From the NCBI RefSeq assembly GCF_000266885.1, contig NC_018020.1, positions 2,294,001 through 2,358,000 of the forward strand: a DNA stretch of 64,000 bases. The letters are read 5' to 3'. The DNA is from Turneriella parva DSM 21527. GTDB taxonomy: Bacteria > Spirochaetota > Leptospiria > Turneriellales > Turneriellaceae. Below are positions 1 to 7,464 of this stretch, piece after piece (positions within the stretch are counted from its first letter, which is position 1; each line of letters begins with the position of its first letter). The position numbers and the translations under genes were made by a program. The notes under the pieces are model-generated. The model saw nothing but the letters and a program-made list of their open reading frames with translations, made no database searches and was not told the DNA's origin.

Positions 1-302
1 ATGCTTTCGCTGCGCGTCTGGCGAATTGCAATCAGCGCACTTTCGGCCTCTTGTTTGTACGCCGTAACATTTTCACGGTTGGTGCTGAAGGCACGCTGGT
101 TGATGAGCGCCAGGCGTGACAAGAGTGAAGCATTGCGTAAGTCGTCATCTTTTTCGTTCGACGCCTGCAGGTTGTCGCGCAGCTCAAACATTCTGAGCCG
201 GGTGACTGTTGTCAGCAGGGTAGTCGCGAAGATGATACCCAGCCCTGCAATTGCCGCCGCAGCGCCGAGGCCAGATTGTCTTGCGCGCAGAATCAGCTGC
301 AA
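1..302 (-). CDS. membrane-anchored coiled-coil protein, C-terminus cut by window edge
   Basis: This reading frame starts with TTG one base after the stop of the SpoIIE-type phosphatase and runs off the left edge. An AGAGGT ribosome site lies just upstream, inside the last codons of that gene, and decides the TTG start. The visible part (about 100 residues) begins with a short polar segment, then a hydrophobic helix (about residues 11-33, with GLGIIFATTLL), then a charged stretch rich in Glu, Arg and Leu that looks like coiled coil. Tight spacing suggests translational coupling with the phosphatase, so it may belong to the same signalling system. The function is not recognisable from this fragment. 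Confidence 0.6.
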   Translation of the reverse strand, partial: MQLILRARQSGLGAAAAIAGLGIIFATTLLTTVTRLRMFELRDNLQASNEKDDDLRNASLLSRLALINQRAFSTNRENVTAYKQEAESALIAIRQTRSES

Positions 303-303
303 A

Positions 304-1857
304 TCAGACCTCTATCACAATCAGCGTCAGGTCGTCTTCGGCGGGAGCCGTAGCACAGAAAGCCGCCAGGTCTTGAATCAGGGCGTCTCGCGCAGCCGCT
401 GCCCCTGATTCGGTTTGGCGTCGAATTATATCTGCCACGCGCTGCGTACCATATAGCTCACCCGCGGGGTTGCGCGCTTCGGTAATGCCATCGGTGAAAA
501 TGAAAAGCTTTGAGCCTCTTTCGGTCGCGAGCGTGACCGACTCGAATGCAAATGGTGGTTCTGCCAGCATACCAATATAAAAGCCATTCGATTTCAGTCG
601 GCGCGGCTCTTCACCGCCCTTCATCAAGAGCACCGGTTCAGGATGGGTCGCATTGCAATACTCGATGCGATCACCGTACACCCTTGCGTAAAATGCCGTC
701 AGGTATTGCCCGGTCATTTCAAGCGACGCGGCAAGGCTTTCATTTACCTGGTGCATTACCTTTGCTGGGTCGGCGTGCAAATGAACAAAGTTGGCGAACG
801 CTGATTTGGCCATCATCGTCAGCAGCGCTGCAGGTACGCCATGCCCTGAGGCATCGCACACGAGGTAACCAGCACTGCCATCGGCAAAACGATAGACGTC
901 ATAGAAATCACCTGAGACGGCAAACAGCGGCCTGAATTCGATAGCCGTTGTGTGCGGGCTGTCAGCATGGGGAAATATACTCTTCTGAATATGCTGTGCG
1001 ATCATCAGCTCGTGCTGCATCTGCTCGTCTCTGATGCGAATTTCATCGAAATTCTTGCGGATCGTTTCTTTCTGATCGCGAATGTCAGTCGACATTTTAT
1101 TGAAAGTGCCAATGAGAGTGCCGATCTCGTCGGTGCGCGTGCCATAACCTTCGATCTGGTAATATTCACCCTTGCCTGTAGTTTTTGACGCAGCCTCAAG
1201 ATCTTTTATGGGGCGTACGATGAGACGGTAAAGCAGTACGCCGAGGGCAACCTGAATCAGCAAAAGGATCAGAACGATTGAAATCCCCACGCGCATCAGA
1301 CGACCGAGTTCACTGCGCATAGACTCAAGCGTAAAGACCGCGCGCACGAGCAGATCTTGACCCCGGTCGCTGACAAAAGGTATATAGACTGTGAGCCTGT
1401 AGTTCAGAACATCGGGAAAACTGTAGAATGGTTCGTTGTTAAATTCTCTCAGCCGCAGAGTTTTGATAACATTCTGCATCTCGGCCGCTGAGAGCTCTGC
1501 GCGTTCTGCGGCTTTCGGCCACGAAAGGTAAATCTGGTTGGTCGAAGACACAACGTCGTATTCTGTTAACGTCGCGCCCGAGCGGTCTTTGCCGGTTTGC
1601 AAAATCTCTGTCATCAGGCCAGAAGCAGCTGGTGTGCGGTAGAATTCGGCCCGTTGTTTGAGCGGCGTCGATTTTACCATCGTCTGCAGATCTTGCCCGA
1701 AATTCAAAATCGTTCTGTGCATCTTGAGCGAGGCATTTTCGGCAAGCAACCGCATCTGGTTCGAGCCGGTCGCCAGCCAGAACAGAACAATATTCACCAT
1801 CGTGAAAGCGAAGAAGATGAGGCTCAGGCGCGCAGTCAGGGGCAGATTGCGTAACAT
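304..1857 (-). CDS. SpoIIE/PP2C-type serine phosphatase with HAMP domain
   Basis: This is probably a membrane sensor that dephosphorylates an anti-anti-sigma (STAS-type) protein. An N-terminal transmembrane helix is followed by an extracytoplasmic region of about 150 residues and a second helix (VLILLLIQVALGVLLYR). A HAMP segment (RTDEIGTLIGTFNKM) and coiled coil come next, then a C-terminal SpoIIE-type PP2C domain. Metal-site motifs GDFYDVY, CDASGHGVP, FTDGITEARN and DDLTL are all present, so it should be active. I start at the Met just before the first helix (LRNLPLTARLSL) rather than 17 codons upstream; neither start has a clear ribosome site. A lone STAS protein is encoded at 41061-41405 in this window, but no direct link is shown. 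Confidence 0.85.
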   Translation of the reverse strand: MLRNLPLTARLSLIFFAFTMVNIVLFWLATGSNQMRLLAENASLKMHRTILNFGQDLQTMVKSTPLKQRAEFYRTPAASGLMTEILQTGKDRSGATLTEYDVVSSTNQIYLSWPKAAERAELSAAEMQNVIKTLRLREFNNEPFYSFPDVLNYRLTVYIPFVSDRGQDLLVRAVFTLESMRSELGRLMRVGISIVLILLLIQVALGVLLYRLIVRPIKDLEAASKTTGKGEYYQIEGYGTRTDEIGTLIGTFNKMSTDIRDQKETIRKNFDEIRIRDEQMQHELMIAQHIQKSIFPHADSPHTTAIEFRPLFAVSGDFYDVYRFADGSAGYLVCDASGHGVPAALLTMMAKSAFANFVHLHADPAKVMHQVNESLAASLEMTGQYLTAFYARVYGDRIEYCNATHPEPVLLMKGGEEPRRLKSNGFYIGMLAEPPFAFESVTLATERGSKLFIFTDGITEARNPAGELYGTQRVADIIRRQTESGAAAARDALIQDLAAFCATAPAEDDLTLIVIEV

Positions 1858-1958
1858 AACGGGACGACGAAGAGTGCATCTTTGATGCCCCTGCGGCGTA
1901 AACCACATACTGTTTTTTACAAGTTGACATGAGGTGAATGCTACCGATATAAACGGCC

Positions 1959-2261
1959 ATGAAGGGTTTTACTGTTACCGGCGATACGCCTGAAAAATTT
2001 ATGCGCAAAATCGAACGCGCACTGCATAAAGGCGAACTCGGTAAATTTGCCAAAATGACCCTGGCGCTGCCCGAAGCCCGCATCGCCTTCGAAAAAATGG
2101 GTGTCACCGAATTCACGTACACCATCAGCCATGAGGGCGAAACCTTCACCGCAAAAAAGACCAATGAAAAAGTGGCTTTTACGCATGGTTTCTTTCGCAG
2201 CGAGGTGGAGCGAGAACTCGAACGCATCATTCACCGTTTCGGCGGTGAAATACTAAAGTAA
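1959..2261 (+). CDS. conserved small protein of unknown function
   Basis: This is a 100-residue, mostly charged protein with no signal peptide or membrane segment. It is divergent from the SpoIIE phosphatase gene, with about 100 bp between them that must hold both promoters. The sequence is compact and mixed alpha/beta in character, with a strand-like central part (EFTYTISHEGETFTAKK) and an amphipathic C-terminal helix (SEVERELERIIHRF). A perfect terminator hairpin starts at its stop codon, which supports it as a real gene. I do not recognise the family. No ribosome site is obvious before the ATG. Frames on the opposite strand over this region look like shadows. Confidence 0.7.
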   Translation: MKGFTVTGDTPEKFMRKIERALHKGELGKFAKMTLALPEARIAFEKMGVTEFTYTISHEGETFTAKKTNEKVAFTHGFFRSEVERELERIIHRFGGEILK

Positions 2262-2285
2262 TCAGACCATAGTCTGATTACTTTA
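2254..2285. terminator. stop-codon-overlapping hairpin terminator
   Basis: Two perfect 14-bp arms (TAAAGTAATCAGAC and its complement) flank a CATA loop. The left arm contains the TAA stop codon of the 1959-2261 gene. The right arm ends in an A/T-rich run, so the hairpin could terminate transcription in either direction. Confidence 0.75.
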
Positions 2286-2329
2286 AAATTTGCTGTGCTT
2301 CAGCAATCCGTGCTGTAGGTTGGCCGACT

Positions 2330-2752
2330 ATGAGTATACAAGAAGACATACAGAAATACATCGATCAGGCAAGCAGCCAGATCAATGTAGGCAAAGAGAA
2401 ACTTGAGGGATTAGTCGCATCACTGGTATCTGACGAGCGCAAAGCGCAGCTCGACGGTATCGTGGCGTCTCTGAAAGAAAAGGGTCTGAAAGACACCGTT
2501 TCTTCGTGGATTGGCACCGGTGAAAACCAGCCGATCAACCCTGAGAAGATCAAAGAAGCGCTCGGCGTTCAGCGTATCGAAGAGCTGGCAGCTCAGGCGA
2601 AAATGAAGGCATCTGAGATTCCTCAGGCGCTCTCTAACCTGCTGCCGCAGATCATCGACAAGCTGACACCAGACGGCAAAGAACCAGAAAACGGCATCGC
2701 TGCTGCAGCGGTGAAGTTTCTGAAAGACATTCAGTCTCGCACTGCGGGCTGA
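2330..2752 (+). CDS. YidB/DUF937-like protein
   Basis: This 140-residue soluble protein is rich in helices. It has the pattern of the YidB (DUF937) family: a low-complexity N-terminal helix pair, then a segment with the SSWIGTGENQPINPEKIKEA motif, in which a glycine-rich turn precedes a predicted small helical domain. Family members are widespread and poorly understood. The C-terminal part (LSNLLPQIIDKLTPDG) also matches the family consensus. It stands alone between two terminators (2254-2285 and 2765-2806), so it is probably a single-gene unit. The function is unknown. Confidence 0.75.
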   Translation: MSIQEDIQKYIDQASSQINVGKEKLEGLVASLVSDERKAQLDGIVASLKEKGLKDTVSSWIGTGENQPINPEKIKEALGVQRIEELAAQAKMKASEIPQALSNLLPQIIDKLTPDGKEPENGIAAAAVKFLKDIQSRTAG

Positions 2753-2764
2753 GTTCACCAAGGG

Positions 2765-2806
2765 GCGGGGTGGCATTTGCCGCCCGCTCTGCTTTTGATT
2801 TTTTTG
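2765..2806 (+). terminator. probable intrinsic terminator of the YidB-like gene
   Basis: A GC-rich stem (GCGGGGTGGCA pairing with TGCCGCCCGC, with mismatches) lies 12 bp after the stop codon. It is followed by a T-rich run ending in seven T residues. Confidence 0.6.
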
Positions 2807-2809
2807 AAC

Positions 2810-3121
2810 ATGAGTAAGTTAATTCTGTCATTTGCAATTTTATTTATCTCATCTGCGGTTTTTGCCAAAGCTGTTGGCAGCGACTGCACGTACAAAGGCA
2901 AGAGACTCTATGGCCGCATTAAGATTGTTGAATCTTTCCCTGATGTGAAAGTGAAAATCGTTTCTTCGTTTGCCGATCTGAAGGTGAAGCAGGTGCAGTC
3001 ATTTCCCGATCGCTGCGGCCTGTGGCAGGTTGTTGATTCGTTTCCCGACCTCAAGGTGCAGTTCGTCGATTCGTTTCCGAATATTACCATCAAATATGTT
3101 GAATCATTTCCGGGGCTTTAA
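2810..3121 (+). CDS. secreted SFPD-repeat protein
   Basis: This is a 103-residue precursor with a clean signal peptide (SKLILSFAILFISSAVFA, cleavage likely after FAKA or AFA). The mature part consists almost wholly of imperfect repeats of about ten residues, of the form KVKxVxSFPD. I count six SFPD-like cores: ESFPDV, SSFADL, QSFPDR, DSFPDL, DSFPNI and ESFPGL. Two cysteines, one before the repeats and one in the middle (DRCGLW), could form a disulphide. I start at the Met beginning the signal peptide and not at an upstream Met 11 codons earlier. The alternating hydrophobic pattern suggests stacked beta strands. The function is not known to me. Confidence 0.75.
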   Translation: MSKLILSFAILFISSAVFAKAVGSDCTYKGKRLYGRIKIVESFPDVKVKIVSSFADLKVKQVQSFPDRCGLWQVVDSFPDLKVQFVDSFPNITIKYVESFPGL

Positions 3122-3153
3122 GTGTTAAACTCTTGCCCAGCCGAGGTGTTACA

Positions 3154-4065
3154 TTGAAGAAGAAAATCCTCATTGTTGTTGTGGCGACCCTTCTGCTTCT
3201 TATTGGGTCGCAGATTCATTTCGATATTCCCGTTGCGGATATAGAACGCACATGGGCCTTGCCCGAGTCTAAGTTTCTCGATCTCAATGGCATGCGCGTG
3301 CACTACACTGATGAAGGCAAGGGCGAGAATGTTGTGCTGATCCACGGCACCGCAGCGAGCCTGCACACCTGGCGCGAATGGGTAAAAACGCTGAAGAAAG
3401 ATTTTCGCGTCGTGACGCTCGACCTGCCGGCTTTTGGGCTTACGGGGCCTTCGCCCGATAACGACTATACAATACCGAACTATGTGAAATTTCTCGAGCA
3501 GTTTTTTGCTGCGATGAAGATGCGCCAGCTGAACCTCGTTGGCAATTCGCTCGGCGGCCAGATCGCGTGGCGCTACGCGGTGGCGCACCCCGACAACGTC
3601 AATAAACTGGTACTTATCGACAGCGCAGGTCTGCCGCGCATCGGTTCGATACCTCTGCCGATTCGTTTGGCTCGCATGCCGGTCATCGGCAGCCTCGCGA
3701 AATATCTCAGCCCGCGTTTTCTCGTGAAGAAGAGCCTCAAGCAGGTATATTACGATGATGCGAAAGTGACCGACGCGCTCGTTGATCGTTACCACTCGCT
3801 CGCGCTGCGCGCCGGCAACCGCAATGCATTCGTCGAGCGTTCGCGGCAGATGACACCCGACGACGGCTCGGGCCTCGACAAGATCAGCGTACCGACGCTG
3901 ATTATGTGGGGTCAGCACGACACCTGGATTCCCGTCGAGCAGGCGGCGAACTTTCGCAAGAAACTATTTCTCGGGCAGGTTGTAATTTATGACAATGCAG
4001 GCCATGTGCCGCATGAAGAGATTCCCGAGCAGAGCGTCGCTGATGCGCTGAAGTTTTTGAAGTAG
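3154..4065 (+). CDS. membrane-anchored alpha/beta hydrolase
   Basis: This is an alpha/beta-fold hydrolase of about 303 residues with an N-terminal membrane anchor (KKKILIVVVATLLLLIG). The oxyanion region (LIHGTAAS), the nucleophile elbow GNSLGG with its serine, a late acid (GQHDTW) and the catalytic histidine (NAGHVPHEE) form a complete triad. Its substrate is unknown. The chosen TTG start has a GAGGTG ribosome site seven bases upstream; another TTG 21 bases earlier is less well placed. The gene follows the SFPD-repeat gene closely on the same strand and may be cotranscribed with it. Confidence 0.85.
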   Translation: MKKKILIVVVATLLLLIGSQIHFDIPVADIERTWALPESKFLDLNGMRVHYTDEGKGENVVLIHGTAASLHTWREWVKTLKKDFRVVTLDLPAFGLTGPSPDNDYTIPNYVKFLEQFFAAMKMRQLNLVGNSLGGQIAWRYAVAHPDNVNKLVLIDSAGLPRIGSIPLPIRLARMPVIGSLAKYLSPRFLVKKSLKQVYYDDAKVTDALVDRYHSLALRAGNRNAFVERSRQMTPDDGSGLDKISVPTLIMWGQHDTWIPVEQAANFRKKLFLGQVVIYDNAGHVPHEEIPEQSVADALKFLK

Positions 4066-4084
4066 CGTCGTGATGGCTTTGCCA

Positions 4085-4897
4085 TCAAGTCTCTATAGCA
4101 AATGCAATGCCGCGGTCACGGGCGAACTTGCCCTTCAGGAAGGTTCTTTCTTTAAATGAGACTTCGCCCGAGCTGCCAAATGTAACGATACTGGTGACGC
4201 GTGTGCCATAACCGGGCAGCCGAATGAATGCCGGCGAAAGCGCCTTTTCGAGTTTGAAGTCGAGACCCGTCTGCTGAACCTCGCCGTCTGCTGCCTTTGT
4301 CTCGTCGGCCATGAGGGCGAACATCTGCGCGGCATCGGGTTGGGTTGGCAGCGCACTAAATCCGGCTTTCGTGCGGGTCACCTTAAACCACGGCGTATCG
4401 AGAGTTGCGTTCGAAAGGCCATAGAGGCCCGGCTGAAGCTTTAAGGCCAATTTGCCGTTGCGGTTAGTGAAATAATAGAGCTCACGGCTACTGCCTAAAA
4501 TCAGGTTATAGCCGTTGTAATCATCGGCGGATTTTTCGAGTTCAGAGGCATAATCATGGGGTGAGAGATCCCCCTGAAGAAAATGGCTCACGAGCAGCCC
4601 GCGGGACTTGAGCCCCTGGCGCATTTCACCCGGTTCACGGTAATTTGTAATCGCCGCGAAGCGCCCACTGCGGCTGACGCCGAGCCAGGTGCCATATTCT
4701 TGCCGCGGTTTGCCTGTGATGCGCAGCCAGGCGCTGAACAAAATACCGCCATAGCCTAGATCACGGCCAGCCAGAATTTTGCCCCCTGGCCACCAATGCA
4801 GCGGCAGGGCCTTGCGGCGGTAGAATTCGTCGCGGTTTGCAGCGACAACGAGCGGTGTTTCTGAGCCAGGCTGAAAAGAGAAGACGATCAGGCACAC
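4085..4897 (-). CDS. TANGO2/NRDE-family protein
   Basis: This 270-residue protein has the N-terminal Cys at position 2 and the diagnostic ANRDEFYRR motif of the NRDE (TANGO2) family, followed by the WWPGG and AGRDL signatures. The N-terminal cysteine and NRDE motif recall Ntn-type hydrolases, but the biochemical role of the bacterial members is unsettled; the eukaryotic protein is linked to haem or lipid handling. It lies six bases after the phosphosugar mutase gene on the same strand, so the two are probably one transcript. The length is normal for the family. Confidence 0.85.
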   Translation of the reverse strand: MCLIVFSFQPGSETPLVVAANRDEFYRRKALPLHWWPGGKILAGRDLGYGGILFSAWLRITGKPRQEYGTWLGVSRSGRFAAITNYREPGEMRQGLKSRGLLVSHFLQGDLSPHDYASELEKSADDYNGYNLILGSSRELYYFTNRNGKLALKLQPGLYGLSNATLDTPWFKVTRTKAGFSALPTQPDAAQMFALMADETKAADGEVQQTGLDFKLEKALSPAFIRLPGYGTRVTSIVTFGSSGEVSFKERTFLKGKFARDRGIAFAIET

Positions 4898-4903
4898 GAG
4901 GTG

Positions 4904-6634
4904 CTACCGCGCCAGCATCGCCGCCGCAACTTTGCAAAGCTCGGCCAGCCGCTTATGCGCATGCTCTTCGGTTGTCGCCGAATATGCCGCCTGCTCACGC
5001 ACGCCGACATACGCCTTCACCTTGGGCTCAGTGCCCGACGGCCGAATCGCAATCCAGTCGCCATTCGCGTTGGTGAAGTAGAGCAGGTTCTGTCGCGGAA
5101 TCTCGCCCATGGCAATTTCTTGACCATTGCGGATTTCGATCTGCCTCTTAAAGTCGCGCAGTGAGGTAACTGGGTGGCCGAGAAATTCTTTCGGGGGGCT
5201 TTGCCTTAATGCTTCAATCAGCGAGTTCATCGCTTCGATGCCCGCGGCGCCGGGAAATTCTTTTTCAACCGCATCTTCGGCTGCATAACCGCATTCGGTG
5301 TACATTGCCGACAGCCAGTGGTAAAAGCCTTTGTCCGCTGCGATGTGCGCGGCGAGCAGGTTGCTGACAATGCCGTCTTTGTCGCGCGAGTCGCCGATCG
5401 TAACGCCGAATGCCTCTTCAAACGCGAGCACCATGCGCGCGCCGGGGGCGGCCTGCAAAACCTGATCGGCCTTGTTGCCCATGTTCTTAAAACCCGTCAG
5501 AGTCTCATAGAAGGTAATGCCGAACTTTTGGCATATCGTGCGCGTGAGAGGAGTGCTCACGAGACTACACAATGCAAACAGATTGGGCTTAATTTTTCCT
5601 TGTTCACGCAGTTTTGCCAGCAGGTAGTAGAGCAGCACCGTGCCGATCTGGTTGCCGGTGAGTGAGATGAATTTATTATCTCTGCGGTATGCGACGCCGA
5701 TGCGATCACCGTCGCCGTCGGTCGCGAGAATCAGATCTGCACCATCTGCTTCTGCTTTTTCGAGAGCCATGTTGAGGCTGTCTTTGTTTTCCGGGTTCGG
5801 CGCCTTCACCGTGGGAAAAAGCGGATGTGGTTCGTATTGCTGCGGCACCGGCAGAAAGTTTTTGAATCCTGATTTATAGAAAACCGCATTCATTAGCGCG
5901 CCGGCAGCGCCGTGCAGTGGGGTGAAGACGATCTTCTGCGATCGGTCTTTTGCGAAATCGACTTCAGAAATCACCCACTCGACATATTCGCGCATAATCT
6001 GCTCATCAAGCACCTTGAGCGAGCCAGGGCTTTCGGTCGGGGCAGGCATCTCATAGCCAAGCGTATTCATTACCGCCATGACGTCGGTGTCGAAGGGTGA
6101 GAGAATCTGCGCGCCGTTCGCGGCGTAGACTTTGTAGCCGTTGTAAGCCGCTGCATTGTGGCTCGAGGTGATCATGACGCCGCAGGCGGCATTCAGTCTT
6201 CTGACCGCGAAGGGAACGAGTGGTGTAGGTATAATACGGTCGAAGGCGAGCACGTCGATGCCCGCGGCGAGGTAAACGCGCTGCGCGATGCGTGCAAATT
6301 TGTCCGAATGCCGGCGCCCGTCGTAGCCGATAACGACCCTTCGGCTCGCCCCCTCTCGGGGGCTGCTCAGGGCAGGCCCTTGAAGAACCTGGGCTACCGC
6401 ATGGCTGACGCGTGCGATGGTGTAGGCATTGATGCGGGCCGTGCCGGTATCCATGATGGCGCGCATGCCCGCAGTACCGAAGCTCAGATCGTAGCCGAAT
6501 TGGTCGACAATTGCCTTTTCGCGCTCCGCTTCGGGCAGCGAAAGCAGTGCCTTGACGCTGGTGATTGTGTCATTGTCGAAAGGTGGCTTGCCCCAGCTTT
6601 CAGCGATTTTGAGGGCCTCTTCGTAGCTGCGCAT
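4904..6634 (-). CDS. pgm: phosphoglucomutase/phosphomannomutase-family phosphosugar mutase
   Basis: This is a 576-residue alpha-D-phosphohexomutase that interconverts sugar 1- and 6-phosphates and feeds glycogen, LPS or glycolytic pathways. The catalytic phosphoserine lies in MITSSHN (Ser about 158; the usual motif is TASHN). The metal loop is DGDGDRIG, the sugar-specificity region is EEAFG and the C-terminal phosphate-binding loop is RPSGTEPK. All four domains are intact. Residues about 88-100 (LSSPREGASRR region) are encoded by a palindromic repeat that looks like an in-frame insertion just before the conserved IGYDGR strand. The gene is divergent from tpiA across only 47 bp. The sugar specificity cannot be told from sequence alone. 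Confidence 0.88.
   Translation of the reverse strand: MRSYEEALKIAESWGKPPFDNDTITSVKALLSLPEAEREKAIVDQFGYDLSFGTAGMRAIMDTGTARINAYTIARVSHAVAQVLQGPALSSPREGASRRVVIGYDGRRHSDKFARIAQRVYLAAGIDVLAFDRIIPTPLVPFAVRRLNAACGVMITSSHNAAAYNGYKVYAANGAQILSPFDTDVMAVMNTLGYEMPAPTESPGSLKVLDEQIMREYVEWVISEVDFAKDRSQKIVFTPLHGAAGALMNAVFYKSGFKNFLPVPQQYEPHPLFPTVKAPNPENKDSLNMALEKAEADGADLILATDGDGDRIGVAYRRDNKFISLTGNQIGTVLLYYLLAKLREQGKIKPNLFALCSLVSTPLTRTICQKFGITFYETLTGFKNMGNKADQVLQAAPGARMVLAFEEAFGVTIGDSRDKDGIVSNLLAAHIAADKGFYHWLSAMYTECGYAAEDAVEKEFPGAAGIEAMNSLIEALRQSPPKEFLGHPVTSLRDFKRQIEIRNGQEIAMGEIPRQNLLYFTNANGDWIAIRPSGTEPKVKAYVGVREQAAYSATTEEHAHKRLAELCKVAAAMLAR
6337..6372. repeat. in-frame palindromic repeat inside the phosphosugar mutase gene
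   Basis: The ends CCCTTCGGCTCG and CTGCTCAGGG resemble a widespread REP-like family whose consensus includes CCTTCGGCT...GCTCAGGG. The core is a hairpin with GCCCCC and GGGGGC arms around TCTC. It is translated as part of the enzyme without breaking the frame. Confidence 0.65.
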
Positions 6635-6644
6635 CTTGATTTTT

Positions 6645-6673
6645 TTCGTTTACGTGTGTAGCACGTAAACGAA
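6645..6673. promoter_or_regulatory. inverted repeat in the pgm-tpiA divergent intergenic region
   Basis: Perfect 12-bp arms (TTCGTTTACGTG and its complement) flank a TGTAG loop. The repeat fills most of the 47-bp gap between two divergent start codons, so it could be an operator for both genes or a hairpin in a leader. No clear -35/-10 pair is visible in the gap. Confidence 0.55.
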
Positions 6674-6681
6674 TTAAATCT

Positions 6682-7434
6682 ATGCGTAAACCCCTCATTG
6701 CCGGCAACTGGAAAATGAACCTGACTCTGGCCGAAGCCGAAGCGCTTGCCAAAGCGGTCAAAACATCGGCGGCTTCATACAGCGACCGCGACGTGCTCGT
6801 CTACCCGACGTTTTTACAGTTCACGACGGCAAAGCAGGCTCTCGCCGGCTCGAACGTATCGGTCGGCGTACAGAATTGTTCCGCAGAAAAAGACGGAGCT
6901 TTCACGGGCGAGATATCTGCTTCGCAGGCGCGCGATGCCGGCGCAGCGTACGTATTGATTGGCCACTCAGAAAGGCGGCATGTTCTGAAAGAAACCGACG
7001 TCTTCTTGAAGCAGAAGATCGACCGGGTGCTTGAGCAAGGCCTTGTTGCAATGCTGTGCGTCGGTGAAACGCTGGCTGAACGCGAATCGGGCAAGGCCGA
7101 GAAGGTTGTACTCGACCAGCTGAATGCTGCGCTCTCACACCTGACGCCAGACCAATGGCAGAAAATTGCCATCGCGTACGAGCCGGTCTGGGCAATTGGC
7201 ACCGGCAAAAACGCAACGCCCGAAGATGCGCAGAGCATGCACGAGACGATACGCAAGCGCATCGCCGAACTGAATAAAGACATCGCCCCGAAAGTTCGCA
7301 TTCTCTACGGCGGCTCGGTGAAGCCGGATAATATTGGCGCGCTCATGGCCAAGCCCGACATCGATGGCGCGTTGGTGGGTGGGGCGAGCTTGAAATCAGA
7401 GAGTTTTGCCGATTTGATTAAAAACGCAATTTAG
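6682..7434 (+). CDS. tpiA: triosephosphate isomerase
   Basis: This enzyme interconverts dihydroxyacetone phosphate and glyceraldehyde 3-phosphate in glycolysis. The 250-residue length is typical. Catalytic features are all visible: the N-terminal GNWKMN with its lysine, IGHSERR with the electrophilic histidine, AYEPVWAIGTG with the catalytic glutamate and the mobile loop, and the phosphate-binding YGGSVKPDN and GALVGGASL loops. It is cytoplasmic. It begins 47 bp from the divergent phosphosugar mutase gene. Its stop codon lies inside a strong palindromic terminator shared with the convergent macB gene. Confidence 0.97.
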   Translation: MRKPLIAGNWKMNLTLAEAEALAKAVKTSAASYSDRDVLVYPTFLQFTTAKQALAGSNVSVGVQNCSAEKDGAFTGEISASQARDAGAAYVLIGHSERRHVLKETDVFLKQKIDRVLEQGLVAMLCVGETLAERESGKAEKVVLDQLNAALSHLTPDQWQKIAIAYEPVWAIGTGKNATPEDAQSMHETIRKRIAELNKDIAPKVRILYGGSVKPDNIGALMAKPDIDGALVGGASLKSESFADLIKNAI

Positions 7435-7464
7435 GTAAGCCCACGGCGCTTACCTAAATTGCGT
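7424..7464. terminator. bidirectional terminator between tpiA and macB
   Basis: Perfect 17-bp arms (left arm ACGCAATTTAGGTAAGC) flank a seven-base loop. The left arm carries the last codons and the TAG stop of tpiA, and the right arm reaches the first base of the macB stop codon. It fits a terminator for two convergent genes. Confidence 0.8.

Noticed and set aside
1-408. Plus-strand frame at the left edge
   Set aside because: It overlaps the end of the phosphatase gene and the coupled TTG-start gene on the other strand, and shows no family features.
3118-3918. Long minus-strand frame opposite the alpha/beta hydrolase
   Set aside because: The plus-strand gene has a complete catalytic triad and membrane anchor; the opposite frame has no recognisable motif.
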